From assembly GCA_030715135.1 (NCBI GenBank), contig JAUYVH010000002.1, positions 124,001-188,000 of the forward strand: DNA of 64,000 nucleotides, read 5' to 3'. This document shows, piece by piece, positions 25,757 to 33,935 of this stretch; positions within the stretch are counted from its first letter, which is position 1; every line of letters starts with the position of its first letter. Source of the DNA: Keguizhuia sedimenti (GTDB lineage Bacteria; Pseudomonadota; Gammaproteobacteria; Burkholderiales; Burkholderiaceae_D). The notes under the pieces were generated by a model. That model was not told the DNA's origin. It ran no database searches and saw only the letters and a program-made list of their open reading frames with translations. The translations under genes were made by a program, and so were the position numbers.

Positions 25757-26925
25757 TAGTGAATCAGCCCGGAGCCGGTTGCGCCAGGCGGAATCAGCAC
25801 GGTCTTGATGCAGTTGTCCAGTTTGCTGGAAAAAATGTGATAAGCCTCGGACACTTCCTCCAGGGGCACACGATGGGTAATGATCTGCTTGGGATCGATC
25901 CGGCCAGCCTGAATGTGTTCGATCAGGCGAGGCAGGTGGCGCTTTACGCTGGCCTGGTTCATGCGCATCGTCAGCCCCTTGTTCAGCGCATTGCCGATCG
26001 GAACTGCGTTGAAGGTCGGCCCGTATACGCCCACGATCGAAACATTGCCGCCTTTGCGCACGGAGTTGATTGCCCAGTGCAGCGCGGTCGCCGATCCTGC
26101 CTGCATCGGAATATACCTGCCGGTCAGGCTTTGCATTGCATTACCCGCCGCCTCGCAGCCGACTGCATCGATGCACACGTCGGCGCCGAGCCAGTCTGTC
26201 ATTTTCTTGATATGGACAGCCATGTCGCGCACATCCTTGAAATTGACGACTTCGCATTGCGCATAGGTCTTGACGAACTCCAGCCGGTACTCGACATGGT
26301 CGACGACGATGACGCGCCCGGCACCGAAGAGCCAGGCCGACTTGGCAGCGAAGATGCCGACCGGCCCCGCGCCGAATACGACGACCGTATCGCCTTCCTG
26401 GATATCGCCCATTTCAGCAGCCTGATAACCGGTCGGCAGCGCGTCGGTCAGCATGACCGCGTCATCCACATCGACGTCGGAAGGAATCACTGTCGGCCCG
26501 ACGTCGGCCATGGGCACGCGCACATATTCGGCCTGCCCTCCGTCATAGCCGCCTGCGGTATGCGAGTAGCCGTAGATGGCACCGACTGCCGTCGCTTCCG
26601 GGTTGGTGTTATGGCAGTTACCGTAAAGTTCTTTCTGGCAAAAGAAGCAGGAACCGCAGAAGATATTGAACGGAACCAGCACGTGGTCGCCGACCTTCAG
26701 GTTTTGCACCGACGGTCCAACCTCTTCCACGATGCCGGTGAATTCATGTCCGAAGGTCATACCGACACGCGTATCCGGCACCAGCCCGTGGTACAGATGC
26801 AGGTCCGACCCGCAGATGCAGGAACGCGTAACCCGGATGATGGCATCGTTGGGATGCTCGATCACCGGATCCGGTTTTTGTTGCGCGCGCACGCGAAAAG
26901 GCCCTCTGTAATTCATCGCCAACAT
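25756..26925 (-). CDS. zinc-dependent alcohol dehydrogenase (formaldehyde-dehydrogenase-like)
   Basis: This 389-residue medium-chain dehydrogenase has catalytic zinc ligands in CICGSD (Cys38) and GHE (His60, Glu61). The structural zinc is set by Cys90, Cys93, Cys96 and Cys104, and the NAD-binding GAGPVG is at 185-190. The insertion after the cofactor domain (DAVGCEAAGNAM, TGRYIPMQAGSATALHWAINSVRKGG) resembles the glutathione-independent formaldehyde dehydrogenase subgroup. The substrate is not fixed by sequence. AGGAG six bases before ATG 26925 supports the start. The TAA stop sits at the outer edge of the inverted-repeat element, so its native downstream sequence may have been replaced. Confidence 0.9.
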   Translation of the reverse strand: MLAMNYRGPFRVRAQQKPDPVIEHPNDAIIRVTRSCICGSDLHLYHGLVPDTRVGMTFGHEFTGIVEEVGPSVQNLKVGDHVLVPFNIFCGSCFFCQKELYGNCHNTNPEATAVGAIYGYSHTAGGYDGGQAEYVRVPMADVGPTVIPSDVDVDDAVMLTDALPTGYQAAEMGDIQEGDTVVVFGAGPVGIFAAKSAWLFGAGRVIVVDHVEYRLEFVKTYAQCEVVNFKDVRDMAVHIKKMTDWLGADVCIDAVGCEAAGNAMQSLTGRYIPMQAGSATALHWAINSVRKGGNVSIVGVYGPTFNAVPIGNALNKGLTMRMNQASVKRHLPRLIEHIQAGRIDPKQIITHRVPLEEVSEAYHIFSSKLDNCIKTVLIPPGATGSGLIH

Positions 26926-27333
26926 ACGGTTCTCCTATCCAGAACAGAAATTTTCGGGAATTGCTGCAAGCAATCAGGGAATCTGCGTTGAGTTCGTGCA
27001 TGTTTTCCTGGTTCAATGACGTGGCACGCTCTCGTGCATCACGACCGGAAAGCCGCATGAAACAGCCCGCTGCTACTAGCTATGACTGTTTTTTGGCAAA
27101 AGGTTTTCAAATAATCACGAGTTTTACCTCGGCAATTCGGATGGAATCGCCAGCCTGAAATGAAAACGCGACTCCCGCATGAATTTCATGGCGGTCATTC
27201 GGCGAAAGACGACTGCAAGCTGAGGGCAAGCCTTATGGCAAGCGGCACGCTAAACCATATTTGCCAGATGCATTTAGAGCCTGGCAGCGCTGTAAGCACA
27301 CGGACTTAATCCGCTGCCTGACCGCTTATCTGC
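26926..27333. other. gene-free interval
   Basis: No credible gene, RNA or strong hairpin is seen in these 408 bp. The interval holds the promoter of the alcohol dehydrogenase gene on the minus strand and the 3' flank of the minus-strand GGDEF-EAL gene that ends at 27334. Confidence 0.45.
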
Positions 27334-30300
27334 TTAATGCGGATAGAAAGTAGGCTTTTCATTCCTGATGAAGCGCCTTTCAAACTCCGGCGCCGCCAGC
27401 GGCTTGGAGAAGAGATAGCCCTGGCCATAGTCGCACCCCGCTTCATTAAGAATTTCACGCTGCCTGAGTGTTTCCACACCTTCCGCAATGACTTTCAGGC
27501 CAAGCCGGTGCGCCATGACGATGATGGACTCTGCAATCGTGCGGCTGTTTTCGTCGTCCTCCATGTCCTGCACGAAGGACTGGTCTATTTTCAGGTAATC
27601 AATATCGAACTTCTTGAGGTAGGACATCGAAGAATAACCTACCCCGAAGTCGTCCAGCGCCACCTGGATGCCCGCGTCCCGGTACTCGAGCAGCCGTTCG
27701 CAGACTTCGCTCGATGCATGCAGCAACAGGCCTTCGGTGATCTCCACCGTGATATTTTGCGCCGGCAGGTCGACTTCCCGCAGATACTCGACCCACGTAT
27801 CCTGTTCCTTGGATAAAAACTGGATCGGCGATTTGTTGATGCCGATCTGGAAAGCTGTGCCAAGCGCACCGCTCCATCGCTTGGCACTTGCTGCCGCTTC
27901 GCGAAATATCCAGTCGCCTATTTCCGTAATCAATCCCGCTTCTTCCGCCAGCGGCACGAAGTATGCCGGCTCGACATTGCCGAAATATGGATGGTTCCAG
28001 CGCAGCAGCGCCTCTGCCTTGATGATGCGCCTGGTGGCAAGCTCCACTACCGGCTGATAAGCGACGCTGAGTTGCCCGAGTTCCAGCGCCATGCGCAATT
28101 CGTTGATCAGGCGCAGGCGCTGATGCGCGCGCTCGTCCATCAGACGCGTAAAGTAGCTGAACTGGTTCTTGCCGTTGTTCTTGGCTGCATACATCGCCTG
28201 ATCGGCTTTGCGGATCAGTTCTTCCGCGCTTTCGGCATCGTCCGGGAAAAGCGCAATGCCCACGCTGCCGGAAACATAAACGACTTCCTTGCCTATCCTG
28301 AACGGCTCGGCGAGGGCGATCAGGATTTTCTGTGCGATGCGCTCGACCCTGTCGGCATCCTCCAGCGAAGACAGGATGACGGTAAATTCGTCGCCGCCCA
28401 GCCGCGCCACGGTATCGGTCTCGCGCACGCAGTTTTCAATTCTGCCTGCCGCCTGGACCAGCAGCAGGTCGCCCGCATCATGCCCGAGCAAGTCGTTGAC
28501 CTGCTTGAAACGGTCCAGGTCCAGGAACAGCAATGCGATTGCCCTGCGCACGCGCTGAGCTTTCCTGACCTCCTGCTCCAGCCGATCCCGGAACAGGCGG
28601 CGGTTAGGCAACTGGGTCAATGAATCGAAGTTGGCATGGCGCCAGATGCGTTCTTCTGCCTTTTTCCGCTCCGAAATATCCGTCAGCATCCCGATCATGC
28701 GGTGCGGCTTGCCGTCTTTTTCGTCCCTGACCAGTACCGCGCGCGACAGCACCCATTTCCAGATCCCGTCTTTACATTCGGCACGGTACTCCGCCGTAAG
28801 CGAAGAAATTTTTCCTTCCATGTACGCTTCATACTCGTCCATCACGCGTGCTTCATCCTCCGGATGGATTCTTGACGGCCACGCAGTGACATACGTCGGC
28901 ATTTCATTCGAGGCATAGCCGATGATTTCCTTGAAGCGATCGGAAAAGTAGCCGGTATTGTTCTTGAAGTCCCAGTCCCACAATCCGTCGCCCGTGCTTT
29001 CGATGGCAAGGCGCAGCCGTTCGTTGGCGATATGCAGGTCTTCCTGGATCCTCCGTTGTTCGGTCAGGTCGATGGATGCGCCGAAAACGCGGGATGTCAT
29101 CCCGTTTCCGCCCCGGATGGCATTTCCTCGTGCAACCAGATAATGCACGGAACCGTCGGGCCACTTCACCCGGAACGGCACTTCGTCCGATTCCTGATTT
29201 GTGAACAGCCGGTGCAGCGATGCATGGATTGCTTCGCGATCCTCCGGAAATATGTTCGCTTCCCACTCCTCCCGCGAAAATACAGGCTTATGCTCGGGCA
29301 AACCCAGCATGGCGGACATCAAGGGAGACATCACACATTCCAGATGGCCTTCGACGCGAATCTCCCATATGCCGACCTTGGCTGCTTCCGCCGTAATGCG
29401 ATGGAATTCCTCGCTGTGATATAAACGCTCCTCGGCCCGCTTGCGATCGGAAATATCGATATTCATGCCGACCCACTTCCGCACCGACCCATCCGTGTCG
29501 AGAAGGGGCGCTGCCCTGACATTGGTCCAGCGCCAGCCGTCCCGCGCACACCGCAGGCGGAACTCCGCATTCAATGGCTGCTTTGCCGAAATTGCGTAAT
29601 GCCATTCTTCCTGGGCATGACGCCTGTCGTCCGGATGAACCACGTTCAACCAACCGCAATCCATCCATTCGTCCAGGCTTTGTCCGGTGTAAGCGCGCCA
29701 GGAAGGAGAATCGTTCACGATCGATCCATCGGCTGCTGTCTCCCAGATCGCCTGTGCGGTGTTCTCCACCAGGACACGGAAGCGCGCTTCACTTTCGCGC
29801 AACGCCTCCTCGGCGAATTTCCGCTCCGAAATATCCTCGATCACTGCCACATAGAATTTCGGCTGATCCGTATCGATGTCGCGAATGACGGAGGTGGTCA
29901 AGCGAACCCAGAGCCAGTCCCCGTTTTTTCTCAGGAAGCGCATCTCCCCTGTGAAGGTCGATTTTTCGCCTTTACTTAGGCTGCCGAACTGGATCATCGC
30001 GGTCGGCCGATCCTCTTCAAAGCACAAGTCGGACAAGCGCATATGAAAAAGCTCCGGCTCCGAATAATCCATCATCCCGGTGAACTTTCGATTGGCGCGG
30101 ATGAAGTAACCCTTCGGACTGATATGCGTAATGCCGATCGCGGCCTGATCAAAGGTGGCCCGCAGGATAGCCTTTCGATCCAGCAATGCCTGTTCGGCAC
30201 GCTTTATTTTTTCAATATCCTGTATGACCGCAACAAAGTATTGCGGGCTTCCGTCATCGGAGCGGACCAGTGAAAGCTGCATATTCGCCCGAACCACATA

Positions 30301-30597
30301 CCCGCGCTTGTGCAAGAAGCGATTCTCCGGAATATGAGTGCCGACCTCGTCGACGTGCAGGTTTCCCAATTTTCCCAATTGATCCAGCGCCGCTTCCCGG
30401 TCGCCCGAATGAATGAGCTCGGCCAGGCTCAATGAACGAAGCTCGTTCTGCGCATAGCCGAGGAAACTGCAGAATTTCGGATTCGCATATAGAAAATATC
30501 CACCTGGATCCAGGTGTGCGATTCCAATCGCGACTACATCGACGCTTCTTTGAAAATCGATACCAACAGGGGAAAATCTTTCAGCAGGAATTGCCAT
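27334..30597 (-). CDS. multi-PAS GGDEF-EAL protein
   Basis: This protein of about 1087 residues has five PAS-type sensor domains in a row, most followed by PAC-like linkers (VIQDIEKIKRAEQ, VIEDISERKFAEE, NIDISDRKRAEE, IDLTEQRRIQED, LTDISERKKAEE). GGDEF and EAL domains follow. GGDEF is intact, with an RETD I-site five residues before it. The EAL core is intact (KAEALLRW, DDFGVGYSSM, EGVET), although the usual NVS motif reads NKS. No membrane segment is present. The start is uncertain: ATG 30597 has a weak AAGG upstream, while ATG 30621 and GTG 30669 are in frame. It is one of four such proteins within 19 kb. Confidence 0.9.
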   Translation of the reverse strand: MAIPAERFSPVGIDFQRSVDVVAIGIAHLDPGGYFLYANPKFCSFLGYAQNELRSLSLAELIHSGDREAALDQLGKLGNLHVDEVGTHIPENRFLHKRGYVVRANMQLSLVRSDDGSPQYFVAVIQDIEKIKRAEQALLDRKAILRATFDQAAIGITHISPKGYFIRANRKFTGMMDYSEPELFHMRLSDLCFEEDRPTAMIQFGSLSKGEKSTFTGEMRFLRKNGDWLWVRLTTSVIRDIDTDQPKFYVAVIEDISERKFAEEALRESEARFRVLVENTAQAIWETAADGSIVNDSPSWRAYTGQSLDEWMDCGWLNVVHPDDRRHAQEEWHYAISAKQPLNAEFRLRCARDGWRWTNVRAAPLLDTDGSVRKWVGMNIDISDRKRAEERLYHSEEFHRITAEAAKVGIWEIRVEGHLECVMSPLMSAMLGLPEHKPVFSREEWEANIFPEDREAIHASLHRLFTNQESDEVPFRVKWPDGSVHYLVARGNAIRGGNGMTSRVFGASIDLTEQRRIQEDLHIANERLRLAIESTGDGLWDWDFKNNTGYFSDRFKEIIGYASNEMPTYVTAWPSRIHPEDEARVMDEYEAYMEGKISSLTAEYRAECKDGIWKWVLSRAVLVRDEKDGKPHRMIGMLTDISERKKAEERIWRHANFDSLTQLPNRRLFRDRLEQEVRKAQRVRRAIALLFLDLDRFKQVNDLLGHDAGDLLLVQAAGRIENCVRETDTVARLGGDEFTVILSSLEDADRVERIAQKILIALAEPFRIGKEVVYVSGSVGIALFPDDAESAEELIRKADQAMYAAKNNGKNQFSYFTRLMDERAHQRLRLINELRMALELGQLSVAYQPVVELATRRIIKAEALLRWNHPYFGNVEPAYFVPLAEEAGLITEIGDWIFREAAASAKRWSGALGTAFQIGINKSPIQFLSKEQDTWVEYLREVDLPAQNITVEITEGLLLHASSEVCERLLEYRDAGIQVALDDFGVGYSSMSYLKKFDIDYLKIDQSFVQDMEDDENSRTIAESIIVMAHRLGLKVIAEGVETLRQREILNEAGCDYGQGYLFSKPLAAPEFERRFIRNEKPTFYPH

Positions 30598-30871
30598 GTA
30601 GAACTGCCTTGCGGGCTCCATAAACGATACGCCATTGCGTCGGACACGGTTGGAGCAACTTTTCAGCACGGTAGTTCATTGCCGACACACGGGGCCTTCC
30701 CCCCGGCATTCCGCGAAGGCTCGGCTCTATTCTGTCGCCGCATTCCGGCTGCGAGAAAAAACCCAGAATAGACGGCACGTCGCGTTACCTCAAGCGAGTC
30801 CGCAAGCGCAAATGCTTTAAATCAATACCAATGTGCATCGCGCTTCTACAATTACTCAAAGCGGAGGAATC

Positions 30872-31375
30872 ATGTTCGGATTTTTGAAAAAGCGCGTTGC
30901 GGCGGACCAGTTGGCCAAGAGCCTCGCGCGGTATGCGATCGGCCACGATGCCTGCGCAATGATGGCCGGCATGATGCGCGACCGCACGGTCGGCGACGAT
31001 GTGACGGCTGCCGAGTTTGCCTTTCTGCGCGCCAGCTATCTGCGAAGCCTGATTGCCGAGCACTGCAAGGGAAATACGCTGCAGCGCATGAATGAAATCG
31101 TCGATCGCGAGGTCATCGACGCATTTTCGGGAAAGGAAATCACGGCCAGCCGGGAAATGAGCGACTATTATCAGAATCAGAAAATGAAGGATGTCGCCAA
31201 AGCAAGGCTGGCAAGCTATCGTGAAGCGGGTGATGCCCTCGACCGGACGACGCCGATGTTCTGCACGAGAATGGGTGCGCGCAATATCATGACCGGCGCC
31301 GAGGTCAAGGCGATGCTGAACGATATGCTGGGCATGGCACTGCGCAAATCCCTGAAATCTGTGCGGCCGGTTTAA
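30872..31375 (+). CDS. hypothetical cytoplasmic protein
   Basis: This 167-residue protein is rich in predicted helix, with no signal peptide or membrane segment. It begins MFGFLKKRVAADQLAKSLARYAIGHD and ends with a basic helix (LRKSLKSVRPV). I do not recognise a family. The coding call rests on GCGGAGG at good spacing before ATG 30872 and on a protein-like composition. It lies between a minus-strand GGDEF-EAL gene and a minus-strand hybrid kinase, convergent with the latter (38-bp gap). Confidence 0.65.
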   Translation: MFGFLKKRVAADQLAKSLARYAIGHDACAMMAGMMRDRTVGDDVTAAEFAFLRASYLRSLIAEHCKGNTLQRMNEIVDREVIDAFSGKEITASREMSDYYQNQKMKDVAKARLASYREAGDALDRTTPMFCTRMGARNIMTGAEVKAMLNDMLGMALRKSLKSVRPV

Positions 31376-31413
31376 GAACACCATCCGACTCGCCGTTTAA
31401 GCACGGCATGCGC

Positions 31414-33621
31414 TTAAACGGTGGCTTCCGAATTAAAGAACCGCTTCAGCTCTTCATACTTCAAGGGCTTGGCAAGATGCAGGTCAAAGCCTGCATCGAG
31501 GGCGCGGTAGCGATCTTCCTGCAAACCATAACCGGTCAGTGCGATCAGCCTGATCGCACTGGTATGGACGTCGCTGCGCAGGCGCCGCGCCAGCTCATAG
31601 CCATCCATGCCCGGCAGGCCGATATCCATCACGGCAAAATCCGGCTGGTATTCAGCCGCGAGCTGCAGCGCCTGCGTCCCGTTTGCCGCCTGGAGCACAT
31701 GATGACCCTGAGACTGAAGCAGCATGGCCATTAATTCGCGTCCGTCTTCCTGGTCCTCTACCAGCAGAATCGTATATTTCCTGTCATCCGGTTCTACCGG
31801 GCTGCGGTTGTCCGCTTGTGTGGCGCTTTCAAACAATGGAAAGCGGACCGTGAATGTGCTGCCTTTTCCCGTTCCTTCGCTTTCCGCAGAGATGCGGCCG
31901 CCATGAAGTTCCACCAGGCGGCTGACCAGTGACAGGCCGATTCCCATTCCGCCCTTGGCACGTTCCAGCGTGTTTTCACCCTGCACGAATACCTCGAAGA
32001 TCATCGGCAGCAAATCGGCTGAAATACCTATGCCGGTGTCTTTCACAGTCAATACTGCTTCGTTGCCTTGCGCCCGAACATCGATCCCGATACTGCCGCC
32101 CTCGGGCGTGTATTTGATTGCGTTATCAATCAGGTTGCAAATTATCTGCTCGATCCGAGTCGTGTCGCCATGGATGGTTGCAGGCTCGGCATGGACTGAA
32201 ATGTTCTGATGGCTGAAACGCCCCGCCGTGCGGAAAGTCTCGATGCAGCTCGTTACCACGCCGGAAAGCTCCAGCGCATGCCGGTTCAGACGGATTTTTC
32301 CGGACATGACCCTGCTTAGGTCCAGCAAGTCATCGATGATGCTGGCGAGATGGTCGGTCTGCCTGCGCATGACATTTTTGGCACGCGCAATGATAGCGGG
32401 ACTGACATTCTCCATTTCCAGGAGCGAGATCGCACTCGTGATGGCGCTGAGCGGATTGCGCAATTCGTGGCCCAGCATGGCCAGGAATTCATCCTTCGCC
32501 TTGCTTTCGGTTTCCGCCTGCTTGCGGGCCGCCTTCTCGCGCAGCAACAATTGTTCTCTTTCTGATTCCGCAAGCGTTCTGGCCTGCTGTTCTTTCACCA
32601 GCACGACAGCGGCTTCCCTGATCGCTGCATGCATCTCGTCGACTTCAATGATTCCGCTGCTCGGACGCGGCGGGATTTCTTCCCTCTTCCACAGTGCCGC
32701 CGCCGATTGCGCGGCGGCTGAAATGGAATTCAGCAGTCCTCGGCCGACGAATGCTGCAGCGAGACCGGCCAGCAGCAATGCGGCAAACAATCCGCCCAGC
32801 GCGATATAGATTGCGCGCCAGATGGCTGAATTAATTTCAGCAGCAGGCGCGCCTATGCCGAGTGCCCATCCTGCCAACTCAGAGTGCGTTATCACGTCGT
32901 ACACGTCCAGGCCATCGCGCGTGATGTGACGCAATGTGCCGTCCTTACCGGTGCTAATGATTTCAGTCAATTCTGGCTTGGCAGGCTTGCCGATCAAGGT
33001 GCCAGGGTCCCTACTGCGCGCGATCGTGATGCCTTTCCGATCGAATATGCCGGTTACCCAGGTCGAAGGAATACCGCGGCCGGCAAATGCAACATTGAAA
33101 TGATCGGCATAAAAAGCCTGCGACAAAACGTATCTTTTGCCGCCAGGCAAGTAGATCGGGAGATCCACGAAAATGACATAGGCTTTGGCCCTCGGCCCCC
33201 AGGAAAGATCGGAGATGTGAGGCTCCCCTTTCTGGATAATCTCGGCAATTTCATGTGGATCAGGCCGTGAAGCAAGTACGCTTCCGAACGGAAGACGCGT
33301 GTTGACGACCTGGCTGCCGTCTTCATTGTACAAAACGATCCACGCGCCGCCCGGAACGTTGGCGACCTTTGCCTGGTCGTAAAACTTTTTCCAGTTTTCT
33401 TCCGAGAGATAGGGGGATGTCGCCAGCACCCGCAGTGCAGACTGGGCGCTCTTCAATTCGCGATCGATGATGAGGGAGGTCGCCCTGGCGGTTTCCTGCA
33501 TGCCGCGGATGGCTTCCTCGCGGTGGGCATCGAGCAACTTTTCGAGCGCAATGCCTGAAAAGATCACCATCGGGATCAGTGCCACCGCAGCAAGTAAGGC
33601 AAGGCGTGTGCTTAGTCTCAT
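31414..33621 (-). CDS. hybrid sensor histidine kinase/response regulator with extracytoplasmic sensor
   Basis: This 735-residue protein has a first membrane helix (about 5-27), a periplasmic Cache-like sensor (about 30-265) and a second membrane helix (about 267-293). A linker follows, then a HisKA domain with His385 in MLGHELRNP and an ATPase domain (NLIDNAIKY ending at about 504, DTGIGI, GMGIGL). The C-terminal receiver (about 615-730) has the phospho-acceptor Asp666 in VMDIGLPGMDG. It would sense an outside ligand and relay phosphate internally; output must be through a separate protein, since no DNA-binding or output domain is fused. No response-regulator partner lies next to it. Its neighbours are c-di-GMP proteins. 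Confidence 0.93.
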   Translation of the reverse strand: MRLSTRLALLAAVALIPMVIFSGIALEKLLDAHREEAIRGMQETARATSLIIDRELKSAQSALRVLATSPYLSEENWKKFYDQAKVANVPGGAWIVLYNEDGSQVVNTRLPFGSVLASRPDPHEIAEIIQKGEPHISDLSWGPRAKAYVIFVDLPIYLPGGKRYVLSQAFYADHFNVAFAGRGIPSTWVTGIFDRKGITIARSRDPGTLIGKPAKPELTEIISTGKDGTLRHITRDGLDVYDVITHSELAGWALGIGAPAAEINSAIWRAIYIALGGLFAALLLAGLAAAFVGRGLLNSISAAAQSAAALWKREEIPPRPSSGIIEVDEMHAAIREAAVVLVKEQQARTLAESEREQLLLREKAARKQAETESKAKDEFLAMLGHELRNPLSAITSAISLLEMENVSPAIIARAKNVMRRQTDHLASIIDDLLDLSRVMSGKIRLNRHALELSGVVTSCIETFRTAGRFSHQNISVHAEPATIHGDTTRIEQIICNLIDNAIKYTPEGGSIGIDVRAQGNEAVLTVKDTGIGISADLLPMIFEVFVQGENTLERAKGGMGIGLSLVSRLVELHGGRISAESEGTGKGSTFTVRFPLFESATQADNRSPVEPDDRKYTILLVEDQEDGRELMAMLLQSQGHHVLQAANGTQALQLAAEYQPDFAVMDIGLPGMDGYELARRLRSDVHTSAIRLIALTGYGLQEDRYRALDAGFDLHLAKPLKYEELKRFFNSEATV

Positions 33622-33935
33622 TCAGAACTCATCATGGCTAGTCGAAGCCGGGAAATAATCGGGCACTGCATTACCCAACGAAACAATGAGAAGCAATGTG
33701 CCGATGAAAGAAACTATGCCGCAGTAACAAACGGTTTTGGGCAGCGCCGCAAACCGGAAAAATTTCCGCGATAGTATCATGTGGACCGGCAATCTATTCG
33801 GGGATCCTGAATTTGCGGCTGGCTTTGTGCGATTAATAAATCAGCTACCTTTGCCTGGGGCTGCCTGGTAAAAATATGGAGCGGTACAGTTACAAAAATA
33901 GAAAAAAGATGCGCGAAACTATTACCCCATGGAAA
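33622..33935. other. gene-free interval
   Basis: About 314 bp without a credible gene. It carries the upstream region of the hybrid kinase (minus strand) and the 3' flank of the Cache-PAS-GGDEF-EAL gene. The part near 33830-33930 is A/T-rich. No strong hairpin is seen. Confidence 0.45.

Noticed and set aside
25759-26991. A 410-codon plus-strand open frame opposite the zinc alcohol dehydrogenase
   Set aside because: The minus-strand frame carries full zinc and NAD motifs and a good ribosome binding site; the plus-strand frame has none and is rich in His/Arg/Asp.
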